Shown: positions 1-6,625, numbered from the stretch's first letter. The stretch is DNA of 7,915 nt from Calditrichaceae bacterium (GCA_024763405.1 JANTFQ010000098.1:1-7915), one strand, 5' to 3'. The notes: generated from the sequence alone by a model not told the origin. Numbers and translations: made by a program.

Positions 1-510
1 GAAAAAGGGATTATTGTAAATGAGGCCGGTTCTTCACGCGGGACTCCAACAGAACTCCATATTCAGACCCAGGGAGAGAACGAATCGCAAAATGCTTTGT
101 GGGAACTCAGCAGAAAACGATCGGAATTATCAATTCGCCTGGCCAGCCTGACCAAACGGCGATCTTTTTTAAAAGTACTGGGTGAACGGTTAAATGGATT
201 ATCTGCCGATAAAGTTGTAGAGATGAATTTTATCACCAAAGAAATACCGCGGGTACGCAAAAAAATTGAAGCATTAACAGATGAAGAAATGACCTTGCAG
301 AAAAACGCCTCCCAGGCCAGAATTACAAGGGAAATTGTGGTCAATAAAACACTGCATAAAAACGTAAGCATCGACATTAGCGGTCTTGGTTACCAGTGTG
401 ATACAACTTTAAGCGGAGTAAAGCTGTTCCGCTTTAAACGCGAGATCCTAATTGAATCCCTGCTGGACATGGAAAATAGAGAATACGATATCTATATTCC
501 TTCAAATTAA
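1..510 (+). CDS. FapA/DUF342-like protein, C-terminal part (5' end outside window)
   Basis: The frame is open from base 1 to the TAA at 508-510, giving 169 residues of a protein that starts upstream of the window. Residues 4-25 (IIVNEAGSSRGTPTELHIQT) look like the end of the beta-rich core of DUF342 proteins, which usually carries a 'G..nGtpT.i.vg' segment. Residues about 28-105 are charged and helical and probably form a coiled coil. Residues 106-150 are beta-like again (ITREIVVNKTLHKNVSIDI), as in the FapA tail. FapA was named for a role in polar flagellum assembly in Vibrio, but many DUF342 proteins have no known function and no flagellar gene is visible here, so a flagellar role should not be assumed. 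An internal TTG at 97 could serve as a start, but the continuous upstream frame with family-like sequence argues against it. The next gene begins 27 bp downstream. Confidence 0.6.
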   Translation, partial: EKGIIVNEAGSSRGTPTELHIQTQGENESQNALWELSRKRSELSIRLASLTKRRSFLKVLGERLNGLSADKVVEMNFITKEIPRVRKKIEALTDEEMTLQKNASQARITREIVVNKTLHKNVSIDISGLGYQCDTTLSGVKLFRFKREILIESLLDMENREYDIYIPSN

Positions 511-537
511 AAATATGTTTTAAAATGAAAAGAAACT

Positions 538-1512
538 ATGGCTGCAAATCAATCAAATATAAATAAAACTGTGAGTGAACGCAGTATAATGCTCTACGAA
601 ATCGTATCCATATTGTACCAGGTAAACGATTTAGCCTTGGCAATGGACATGATTTTAGATACCATCGGGGAAAACTTTAAACTGCAGGATATTGGAATTG
701 CGGTTGTCGATGATATTTTTGAACAGTACCGGATAATTGGAAAAAGAGGTTTTAAAGATCTTTTTTCGGAAGAATTTACTATCAGTACTGCCGAAACAAT
801 TAATGAAATAGAAATTAAGAGTGAAGAGAAAACACAGATTCCGGTGGTGGAACAACACCTGAAAATTGGCGGCAGAACCGTTAAAACAGATCCGAATCTC
901 CGGCAATTGCTTTTCTTTCCTGTCCGTTATCATGAAAAACTGATCGGGTTTATCATATTGGGAAGTGATTCATCAGAGCCGTTTTTGTCCCATGAGGATG
1001 AGCAGGTAATTACCATGTTCAGCACCTTGATCGGTCCTGTTCTCTTTACCTTCGATCCGGTTAAAAAGGCGTCTAATACATTCGAAAATATTATTAGTAA
1101 AATAATTAAAGACCGTGTGTACGAAGCCCGGTTAGTGCTTAATCCAATCTCGTTTGCCGTTTTTCGTTTGGTATTTCAGGAGAGCTTAACCGATTCTTTA
1201 ATTTTTGAAGACGCAGTTCAAAACTATCAACGTGAATTTAATAAGGTACTGTCAGAAAAAGGTGATCTCATCTGGCTAACCGCCGATACGGCTTTTTTTA
1301 TCTACAGCGGAGCCGGATTGTTCGAGGTGGAAGCTCTGGCGGGTGAGCTAAAGGAAAACCTTAAAAATATCTGCAGAGTGGATGAAAAATTACCGCTTTT
1401 AACCCTTAAATACACCTGTATCAGCTATCCGCAGTCCGGCGATAATGCCGTGGATATTATCCGGAGTTTATGGATGAAATTATTTGAAGAAATCTATTTA
1501 ATGAAAGAATAA
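538..1512 (+). CDS. GAF-domain protein with degenerate GGDEF-like C-terminal domain
   Basis: This is a 324-residue soluble protein with no signal peptide or membrane segment. Residues about 18-172 fit a GAF sensor domain: an N-terminal helix, a beta-rich core, and the typical ending 'LLFFPVRYHEKLIGFIILGS' followed by 'LSHEDEQVITMFSTLIGPVL'. Residues about 185-320 follow the GGDEF fold pattern, with a 'YPQSGDNAVDIIRSLW' segment where GGDEF proteins have 'yP.dG.d...LL..A'. At the place of the GGDEF motif the sequence reads TADTA (residues 248-252), so cyclic-di-GMP synthesis is not expected. I infer a sensory or protein-binding role, passing a small-molecule or redox signal to the receiver protein encoded 1 bp downstream. 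The ATG at 538 has only a weak purine-rich ribosome site (AAAAGAAA) before it. The ligand of the GAF domain cannot be told from sequence. Confidence 0.72.
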   Translation: MAANQSNINKTVSERSIMLYEIVSILYQVNDLALAMDMILDTIGENFKLQDIGIAVVDDIFEQYRIIGKRGFKDLFSEEFTISTAETINEIEIKSEEKTQIPVVEQHLKIGGRTVKTDPNLRQLLFFPVRYHEKLIGFIILGSDSSEPFLSHEDEQVITMFSTLIGPVLFTFDPVKKASNTFENIISKIIKDRVYEARLVLNPISFAVFRLVFQESLTDSLIFEDAVQNYQREFNKVLSEKGDLIWLTADTAFFIYSGAGLFEVEALAGELKENLKNICRVDEKLPLLTLKYTCISYPQSGDNAVDIIRSLWMKLFEEIYLMKE

Positions 1513-1513
1513 A

Positions 1514-2095
1514 GTGACCGAGCGTAAAAATACAATTCTGCTTGTTGACGACGATCCCAATGTCTTGGAAATGATACACGACGGACTCGCCGCCGAAAAC
1601 TTTGAGGTCATTGCCGCTTCAAATCCGGATGATGCGCTTAAAATGGTTGAACACCGTTTATTGGATTTTGCTCTGCTGGATTTAGACCTGGGCTGGAACT
1701 ATATGACGGGAATTGAGCTGGGTCAGGAACTGCGTAAACAAAATGATACATTGGTAGTGATTATTATGACCGGTTATCATAATATAAAATTTGCAGTAGA
1801 GGCCATGCGCGCGTATTCTTTTCATTATATGATTAAACCATTTCGGATTGATCAGGTCGTATCACTCACCGAAAGAGCACAAAAAGAAATCAATCTAAAA
1901 ACGGAAAATCAAAATTTCCGTGAAAGAATTTCCGAGCTGGAAGAAGAAGTGGCGCGACTGACCAATCTCCTGGAACAAATCCGCCCCGAAGAAGCCGGTA
2001 TCGTTCTTGGCTCGAAAGAAAAAAATATGTCTAAACGCCTGAAAAATGCAGATGCCCTCAGCTCTTATGCCCGCCAAAAAGGGTCTGCTTCTTAA
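1514..2095 (+). CDS. Single-domain response regulator with coiled-coil tail
   Basis: This 193-residue protein starts with GTG, one base after the stop of the preceding gene, so the two are probably translationally coupled. Residues 7-125 are a CheY-like receiver: the acidic pocket is D12/D13/D14, the switch Thr is T86 in IIMTGY, and the conserved Lys is K108 in IKPF. Counting from the acidic pocket places the phospho-acceptor at D56. Counting back from the following glycine (MTG66IEL) or from K108 places it at D58, because the D-x-x-M-P-x-x-x-G loop here reads DLDLGWNYMTG without the proline. Residues about 126-160 are a heptad-like coiled coil (ISELEEEVARLTNLLEQI), and there is no DNA-binding or enzymatic output domain. 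It probably works by protein contact, for example dimerising or binding a partner from this cluster. Its kinase is not in the window. Confidence 0.85.
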   Translation: MTERKNTILLVDDDPNVLEMIHDGLAAENFEVIAASNPDDALKMVEHRLLDFALLDLDLGWNYMTGIELGQELRKQNDTLVVIIMTGYHNIKFAVEAMRAYSFHYMIKPFRIDQVVSLTERAQKEINLKTENQNFRERISELEEEVARLTNLLEQIRPEEAGIVLGSKEKNMSKRLKNADALSSYARQKGSAS

Positions 2096-2180
2096 ATCCG
2101 CCCTAAAATTGAATTAAATTCTCGCCGAATTCTGCCGAAGAAGAGGTAGTACCAAAATATGCGTATAAAACAGGGAATAT

Positions 2181-3533
2181 ATGAAGCGAATTCTTGTAGT
2201 AGACGATGATGAACATTTACGGATGGTAATGCAGGAAACACTTAATTCATCCGGATACACCGTCGAAGCCGCAGACTCCGGTCAGCAGGCGCTCGATATT
2301 TTGAACAATGAGTCCTTTGATTTAATAATTTCCGATTTGATGATGCCCGGAATGAAGGGTAATGAACTTCTTAAAGAAGCGAAAAAAAAATACCCGGACA
2401 TTGGTTTCTTTTTAATTTCGGCCTACGGCACCATAGAAACAGCCGTAGACGCGATGAAAACCGGCGCCTATGATTTTATTACAAAACCATTTTCCATCAC
2501 CCAAATCGAATCCCGTGTTGCCCATTATTTTGAGTTCTCTTCTCTCAAAGAGGAAAACAAAAATTTAAAGCAGCGCCTGATGAGCCACCAGCTGCAATCG
2601 CAACTCGTTGGATCCAGCCCCGGTATGAAAGAATTGATTTACAACATTGAAATCGTTGCAAAAAGTGATGCACCGGTTTTTATTCGGGGCGAAAGCGGCA
2701 CCGGGAAAGAGCTGACTGTGGAGGCGGTGCACGATAACAGCAGCCGGGCGGGGAAACCCTTTCTTAAAATAAACTGTGCGGCTGTTCCGGAAACCCTGTT
2801 CGAAAGTACGTTGTTCGGCCATGAAAAGGGCTCCTTTAGCGGCGCTTACAAAGCGCAGAAAGGGATCTTTGAAGAATGTGACGGCGGTACCCTGCTGCTC
2901 GATGAAATTACGGAAATTCCGTACTCGATGCAGGCTAAACTGCTTCGTGTGATTCAGGAAATGCGGGTTACCCGTGTCGGGAGTACCGTGGAAATTCCGA
3001 TTGATGTACGAGTGATTGCTTCCTCAAACCGTGATGTGGAAAAATTAGTTGAAGAATCAAAATTCAGAGAAGATTTATTCTTCCGTCTTAATGTCTTTCC
3101 GCTTACCGTACCGCCTCTACGGGAACGCAAGGATGATTTGCCTTTGCTGACCGAGCATTTCTTAACGGTGTTCTCAGAAAAATATAAGGTAGCAAAAAAA
3201 GAAATACTTCCTGAAACAATGGAACGGCTGATGGCTTATCAGTGGCCCGGTAATATCCGTCAGCTGGAAAATCTTATTGAGCGGGCGGTATTGTATTCGG
3301 CAAGGGAAGATGTGATACTCGATAAGCATGTGGTGCTGGAAATGAATCAGCCGAAAAGCACTTCGGTAGAGGAAACGGATACTCCGTTAATGCCGCTGGC
3401 GGAAATGGAAAAACGTATGATTTACTCGGCCCTCAAAGAAACCAATAATCATAAGACAAAAGCCGCTGAATTGCTCGGCATAACCGTACGTACCCTGCGT
3501 AATAAATTGCATCAGTTTGAAGAAGAGAATTAA
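2181..3533 (+). CDS. Sigma-54-dependent response regulator (NtrC family)
   Basis: This 450-residue protein has the complete three-domain NtrC layout. The receiver covers residues 3-118, with acidic pocket D8-D10, phospho-acceptor D52 in SDLMMPGMKG, switch S80 and K102. After a helical linker, the AAA+ domain covers residues 142-370, with Walker A GESGTGKE at 170-177, the sigma-54-contacting loop at 217-222, Walker B GGTLLLDEI at 235-243, and the arginine-rich FREDLFFRLNVFPLTVPPLR segment. A Fis-type helix-turn-helix covers residues about 413-446 (NNHKTKAAELLGITVRTLRN). The loop reads GSFSGA rather than GAFTGA, a double conservative change. The family hydrolyses ATP to remodel the sigma-54 RNA polymerase closed complex at -24/-12 promoters. 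AGGGA at 2172-2176 is a fair ribosome site. The gene follows the receiver protein by 85 bp, with no clear terminator between. The target genes are unknown. Confidence 0.93.
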   Translation: MKRILVVDDDEHLRMVMQETLNSSGYTVEAADSGQQALDILNNESFDLIISDLMMPGMKGNELLKEAKKKYPDIGFFLISAYGTIETAVDAMKTGAYDFITKPFSITQIESRVAHYFEFSSLKEENKNLKQRLMSHQLQSQLVGSSPGMKELIYNIEIVAKSDAPVFIRGESGTGKELTVEAVHDNSSRAGKPFLKINCAAVPETLFESTLFGHEKGSFSGAYKAQKGIFEECDGGTLLLDEITEIPYSMQAKLLRVIQEMRVTRVGSTVEIPIDVRVIASSNRDVEKLVEESKFREDLFFRLNVFPLTVPPLRERKDDLPLLTEHFLTVFSEKYKVAKKEILPETMERLMAYQWPGNIRQLENLIERAVLYSAREDVILDKHVVLEMNQPKSTSVEETDTPLMPLAEMEKRMIYSALKETNNHKTKAAELLGITVRTLRNKLHQFEEEN

Positions 3534-3622
3534 AATATTTCTTCGAAATCAGATTTTCATTCCCGTATCTGCGAAGCAGTTGACGGGTATTTTCCCTTTG
3601 ATGAACAGACAGTAGCGAACTT

Positions 3623-3639
3623 CAACTCTTTCAGAGTTG
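3623..3639. repeat. REP-like perfect hairpin
   Basis: CAACTCT and AGAGTTG form a perfect 7-bp stem around a TTC loop. The stem is not followed directly by a T-run, so it is not a standard terminator. Compact palindromes of this kind in intergenic DNA are often dispersed REP-like repeats. Only one copy is in this window, so its repeat status is inferred. Confidence 0.4.
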
Positions 3640-3673
3640 CGCACGCGTTTTGTATGTATTTCGTTTCCCCGAA

Positions 3674-3790
3674 TACCATATACACTTTAAACGATTTGTA
3701 CGTTAATATTTGGTATGGTAAAGTATTGATTCTACATTTGTCTGAGGAAATCAATGGCAAAATTAATTTCCTGAGGATGAATTACCATAC
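3674..3790. repeat. Nested and competing inverted repeats
   Basis: TACCATA (3674-3680) pairs with TATGGTA (3714-3720). The same right arm, extended to GTATGGTAA (3713-3721), also pairs perfectly with TTACCATAC (3782-3790). Inside the second stem, AGGAAAT (3745-3751) pairs with ATTTCCT (3766-3772). The two outer pairings exclude each other. This could be a structured RNA leader, a small mobile-element remnant or chance structure in AT-rich DNA. Confidence 0.35.
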
Positions 3791-3936
3791 AAACAACAGG
3801 TTCTTTCTCGTTTTGTGTGGGTAATTTAGCGTAAGAAAATCACTTTTCCATTTGTTTAAGGTCTGGCAGACGTATTGCTAAAGATTGAGGTGGGCTTTGT
3901 TCGCCCCATCGTTTATGGTAACTATTCAGCTGTCAC

Positions 3937-3962
3937 TTGAGGGATAAAGGGATTTCTCTCAA
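3937..3962. repeat. 8-bp hairpin with one G-U pair
   Basis: TTGAGGGA (3937-3944) pairs with TCTCTCAA (3955-3962) around a 10-base loop, with one wobble pair if read as + strand RNA. No T-run follows. No function can be assigned. Confidence 0.3.
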
Positions 3963-4077
3963 AGGCTTGGTACAAAACAGTACGTATATTGCGGTTTTGT
4001 TTTATAGCAGTGGAAATGTAACTATAAAAAACGTTTTTCATATATAGTATTCAATATATTGGGGGAAAAGTTTTTTG

Positions 4078-4097
4078 GCCTATATAAGGCTTTTTTT
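4078..4097 (+). terminator. Weak terminator-like hairpin with T-run
   Basis: GCCT and AGGC form a 4-bp stem around ATATA, followed at once by seven T residues (4091-4097). The stem is short, and a T-run also precedes it, so it could work weakly in either direction. It lies 545 bp after the NtrC-type gene and before the toxin-antitoxin promoter, where it could insulate the operon. Confidence 0.35.
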
Positions 4098-4124
4098 AAG
4101 ATGTGCGTAATAGGAGAATCATTT

Positions 4125-4205
4125 ATGCATTTACAGGAGTACCTTTTAAGCATATTTAATAATTCAAATAATCAAAACAGAATTATCTGTATTTATGTAA
4201 CTTAA
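4125..4205 (+). CDS. Possible 26-residue small protein
   Basis: An ATG at 4125 stands 8 bases after a good AGGAG ribosome site (4112-4116) and opens a 26-codon frame ending at TAA 4203-4205. The product begins MHLQEYLLSIFNNSNN and resembles nothing I recognise. It could be a leader peptide, a small protein, or the 5' remnant of a lost gene. The only support is the ribosome site and spacing. The terminator-like element lies just upstream, which would argue against transcription from the left. Confidence 0.2.
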   Translation: MHLQEYLLSIFNNSNNQNRIICIYVT

Positions 4206-4209
4206 GTCT

Positions 4210-4228
4210 ATTTGCATCGAATTTGCAT
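4210..4228. repeat. Tandem ATTTGCAT direct repeat
   Basis: ATTTGCAT occurs at 4210-4217 and again at 4221-4228, with an 11-base period, about one helical turn. This could be two half-sites for a DNA-binding protein, but it lies some 230 bp before the antitoxin start and nothing else supports a function. Confidence 0.25.
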
Positions 4229-4342
4229 ATCAAGTATGGATGTGAACTATATAACCTGGTAATGCCGCATCTGTTTTGATGTACGTTCATTATGTATGGA
4301 GAAAAACACTTATCCTGTTAATTGGTTTTCACTATTTTAACC

Positions 4343-4364
4343 ATATTCACCGAATGGTGAATAT
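4343..4364. promoter_or_regulatory. Palindromic operator 1 of the abiE-like operon
   Basis: A perfect 9-bp inverted repeat, ATATTCACC (4343-4351) and GGTGAATAT (4356-4364), surrounds GAAT. Its 16-bp core TTCACCGAATGGTGAA (4346-4361) matches the second palindrome at 4419-4434. It occupies the -35 area of a possible promoter whose -10 would be TATAAT at 4371-4376. AbiEi antitoxins are known to repress their own operon by binding two inverted repeats in the promoter, so this is the natural candidate site. Confidence 0.65.
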
Positions 4365-4370
4365 AAACGT

Positions 4371-4376
4371 TATAAT
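4371..4376 (+). promoter_or_regulatory. Possible -10 element (TATAAT)
   Basis: A consensus TATAAT lies 7 bp downstream of operator 1. No good -35 is seen at 16-18 bp; the operator covers that place. If used, transcription would start near 4383 and operator 1 would block polymerase directly. Confidence 0.35.
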
Positions 4377-4386
4377 GAAAATGTGC

Positions 4387-4414
4387 TTGATTTCTACTAT
4401 TTTCATTGTATATT
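4387..4414 (+). promoter_or_regulatory. Likely sigma-70 promoter of the abiE-like operon
   Basis: TTGATT (4387-4392) and TATATT (4409-4414) are separated by 16 bp, giving a plausible housekeeping promoter with start near 4421. That start falls inside operator 2, and the whole promoter lies between the two palindromes, a layout suited to repression by a regulator bridging or bending the DNA. Confidence 0.5.
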
Positions 4415-4418
4415 CCAT

Positions 4419-4434
4419 TTAACCGAGCGGTAAA
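4419..4434. promoter_or_regulatory. Palindromic operator 2 of the abiE-like operon
   Basis: TTAACCGAGCGGTAAA is an almost perfect 16-bp palindrome and fits the same pattern as operator 1: TTnACCGAnyGGTnAA. The centres of the two sites are 73 bp apart, close to seven turns of B-DNA, so both face the same side of the helix. It ends 13 bp before the antitoxin start codon and overlaps the predicted transcription start. Confidence 0.6.
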
Positions 4435-4447
4435 AACAATCAAATGA

Positions 4448-5509
4448 GTGAAAATGGGAAATAACAATCTAATTAGTCAAGCCGAATCAGCAATCCGAAA
4501 CTGCCTGAATAACCTCTCTTTTCTAAGTATTAAAGAGATTCTTAGTGAGTTCAAGCAAGATAAAGTACAGGCAGATCTATGGGTGAAGCTGGAAGGACCC
4601 GGCAGCTATCCCGATTTAGTTGTTGAGGTTAAAAGTAATGGAGAACCGCGATTCATTCGCGATGCGGTAAATCAACTATTGCGTTATTTGGATTATGTGC
4701 CAAATACGTACGGCCTTATTGTCGCCCCCTTTATTTCGCAGAGATCAGCTGATATTTGCAGAGAGGGAGGTATTGGTTATATCGATTTATCCGGGAATTG
4801 TTATCTTGCTTTCCAACAAGTTTATATAGAGAAAGAAGGTAAGCCTAATACGAAGATTGAGAACAAACTGCTTAAATCACTTAATTATCCCAAAGCAGAG
4901 CGCGTGCTGCGTGTTTTATTGAACAACCCCAATATGACCTGGAAAACAGAAAAACTGGTCAAAGAAGCTAATGTTAGCCAGGGAATGGTATCAAAAGTAA
5001 AGCAGCGCTTAGATATGATGGAATGGATAAGTGTAGGACGCAGTGGCTTTCAACTTTTAAACTGGACCGATTTACTTGATGAATGGCAAAAGCAGTACCG
5101 GTATTCCAGGAATAAAGTTTACAACTTATACTCTCTTAAATCACCCGAAACCATTGAACAGGATATTGCGGATTATTGCCGCGAAAATAACATCCCTTAT
5201 GCACTTACTATGTTTTCCGGTGCATCGCGTGTGGCGCCTTATACTCGATTCAAGCGCACTTATGCTTATATTGATACAGATATTGAATTTTTAAAAGATG
5301 CACTTGAAATGAAGACGGCTCCCAGCGGCCCTAATGTGACACTTTTACTTCCGTATGATCAAGGTGTTTTCTATGGTTTAAAAGAATATGACGGCCTGCC
5401 GGTTGTATCACCTATTCAGTTATATTTGGACTTAATTAATAATAAAGGACGAGGCGAAGAAGCGGCACAGTTTTTATTAGAAAAGGTAATCAAAGCACAA
5501 TGGTCTTAA
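4448..5509 (+). CDS. AbiEi-like antitoxin/regulator with N-terminal PD-(D/E)xK-like domain
   Basis: This 353-residue protein is most like the large class of type IV AbiEi antitoxins (AbiEi_2-type). Residues about 8-130 have a PD-(D/E)xK nuclease pattern: D43 in the first strand (ADLWVKL), E60-V-K62 in the next (DLVVEVK), and Q76xxxY80 in the following helix. They end with GIGYIDLSGN (108-117), a phrase I associate with this family. Residues about 150-205 are a winged helix (TEKLVKEANVSQGMVSKVKQRL), and 206-353 form the AbiEi C-terminal part. By family knowledge it represses the operon and neutralises the toxin without binding it directly; whether the nuclease-like domain is active is unknown. 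An in-frame TGA at 4445-4447 limits the start to GTG 4448 or ATG 4454. Neither has a strong ribosome site, and ATG 4454 may be the true one. The stop overlaps the toxin start by 10 bp. Confidence 0.78.
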   Translation: MKMGNNNLISQAESAIRNCLNNLSFLSIKEILSEFKQDKVQADLWVKLEGPGSYPDLVVEVKSNGEPRFIRDAVNQLLRYLDYVPNTYGLIVAPFISQRSADICREGGIGYIDLSGNCYLAFQQVYIEKEGKPNTKIENKLLKSLNYPKAERVLRVLLNNPNMTWKTEKLVKEANVSQGMVSKVKQRLDMMEWISVGRSGFQLLNWTDLLDEWQKQYRYSRNKVYNLYSLKSPETIEQDIADYCRENNIPYALTMFSGASRVAPYTRFKRTYAYIDTDIEFLKDALEMKTAPSGPNVTLLLPYDQGVFYGLKEYDGLPVVSPIQLYLDLINNKGRGEEAAQFLLEKVIKAQWS

Positions 5510-6342
5510 AAGTAAATTATGGACAGCGGGAAGTAGAAGCCGCTGCTTCTGTTCTTATTGAATTAATTCATATCTTAGACGGCTTCAAAGATGCTTTAGT
5601 GATTGTGGGCGGCTCGGTGCCTCCTCTACTCTATCCCGAAGCAGCAGATGAATATATTGGAACGACTGATATTGACTTAGCTTTTAATCACAACTTAATA
5701 GATATGGATACTTACCAAACCATTTTACAAATATTAATAGACCATGGTTATAAGCCAGACGATAAACAGCCATTCATATTTTACAGAGAAGTTCCGATGT
5801 CCGGTAGCAGTCCCATAATCGTTCATGTAGATTTATTATCCGGTGAATATGGAGGTACGGGGAAATCTCACCGTACACAAAAAGTTCAGGATTTAAGAGC
5901 ACGAAAAGCACGAGGCAGTGATTTAGCTTTTGAACAATTTAAGGAAGTGGATATCGAAGGTAAGCTGCCAGGCGGGGGCAAAGACAGAGTGCAATTCAAA
6001 ATTACGGCTGTTGTACCCTTTATCATTATGAAAGGAATGGCCATGGCCGGCCGTCTGAAAGAGAAAGATGCCTGGGATATTCTCTTTTGCCTTAAGCATC
6101 ATCCCGGCGGACTCAAAGCTTTAGTTGAAGAATTCCGGCCCTATACTACTAACAAGTTAGTTTCAGAAGGATTATCTAAAATAGCTGAGAAGTTTGCATC
6201 ACCGGAACACATCGGCCCTAAGCACATTGCCGATTTTGAGGGAATTGAAGACTCTGAAGAAAGAGAACGTATTCAACGGGATGCCTATGAGCGTATCCAT
6301 TATCTCTTGAGCAATTTAGGTGTAATTAAAAGCCCTGGATAA
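5500..6342 (+). CDS. AbiEii-like nucleotidyltransferase toxin
   Basis: This 280-residue soluble protein has the DNA polymerase beta-like nucleotidyltransferase signature: GGS at 37-39, then TTDIDLAF at 55-62 with metal-binding D57 and D59, and a likely third carboxylate D111 in VHVDLL. The AbiEii/AbiGii hallmark in the second half is visible as K178 (IIMKGMAMAGRLKEKDAWDIL), with K189/D190 and D193. The family comprises the toxins of type IV systems used in phage defence. The AbiEii toxin of Streptococcus binds GTP, and the related mycobacterial MenT3 adds nucleotides to the 3' end of tRNA, preferring tRNA-Ser. The substrate here is unknown. The ATG lies inside the last codons of the antitoxin gene, in another frame, which implies translational coupling. 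A length near 280 is normal for the family, and no damage to the active site is visible. Confidence 0.82.
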   Translation: MVLKVNYGQREVEAAASVLIELIHILDGFKDALVIVGGSVPPLLYPEAADEYIGTTDIDLAFNHNLIDMDTYQTILQILIDHGYKPDDKQPFIFYREVPMSGSSPIIVHVDLLSGEYGGTGKSHRTQKVQDLRARKARGSDLAFEQFKEVDIEGKLPGGGKDRVQFKITAVVPFIIMKGMAMAGRLKEKDAWDILFCLKHHPGGLKALVEEFRPYTTNKLVSEGLSKIAEKFASPEHIGPKHIADFEGIEDSEERERIQRDAYERIHYLLSNLGVIKSPG

Positions 6343-6594
6343 CTATCTTACAAAAGCTCGGCATATTATAGTAATGGAGTACTTTTTAGGTTTTTCTATA
6401 TTATCGACGATACTTCTCTAAAATTGGTATTTCGGAAATAATTCGATATGACTTTTAGAAAACTATACTTGAAAACTTATACTTAAATTACTTATATTTA
6501 AAATTACAGTAAACAATATTCTGTTCATTGAAAAGCCGTTGACAACACTACTGTTTTATTACGCAAACATACAACGATGTTATGTCGTGTGTGT

Positions 6595-6625
6595 GGGTTG
6601 CAGATTAGGTGCAACCCTGCAACCC
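6595..6625. repeat. 8-bp perfect hairpin with tandem copy of its right arm
   Basis: GGGTTGCA (6595-6602) pairs with TGCAACCC (6610-6617) across a 7-base loop, and TGCAACCC is repeated at once at 6618-6625. The left arm can therefore pair with either copy. The stem is GC-rich against an AT-rich background. The nearest T-run (6633-6637) is 7 bases beyond the second arm, too far for a typical terminator. It could still be an RNA structure ending the toxin transcript or part of a repeat family. Confidence 0.5.

Larger units (their letters stand above)
3534..4447. other. 914-bp intergenic region with hairpins and the abiE-like promoter
   Basis: No convincing protein gene lies here. The minus-strand open frame at 3557-3760 has no family resemblance that I can see and is read through a hairpin repeat, so I do not call it a gene. 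The left two thirds hold several inverted repeats and one weak terminator-like element. The right third is very AT-rich and carries the promoter and paired palindromes of the toxin-antitoxin operon. No strong terminator is visible just after the NtrC-type gene; only a short ATTTC-TTC-GAAAT hairpin lies there. The stretch could be the edge of an acquired module, but no integrase, transposase or clear target-site repeat is visible. Confidence 0.6.

Noticed and set aside
655..933. Minus-strand open frame within the GAF gene
   Set aside because: It is a shadow of the + strand gene, which has clear domain signatures.
3557..3760. Minus-strand open frame of 67 codons
   Set aside because: It runs through the hairpin repeats, has no recognisable family, and I see no good ribosome site before its start.
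6545..6600. Integron attC-like stretch (GTTATGT near imperfect repeats)
   Set aside because: GTTATGT does not fit the GTTRRRY core-site rule, and no paired RYYYAAC site or integrase is present.
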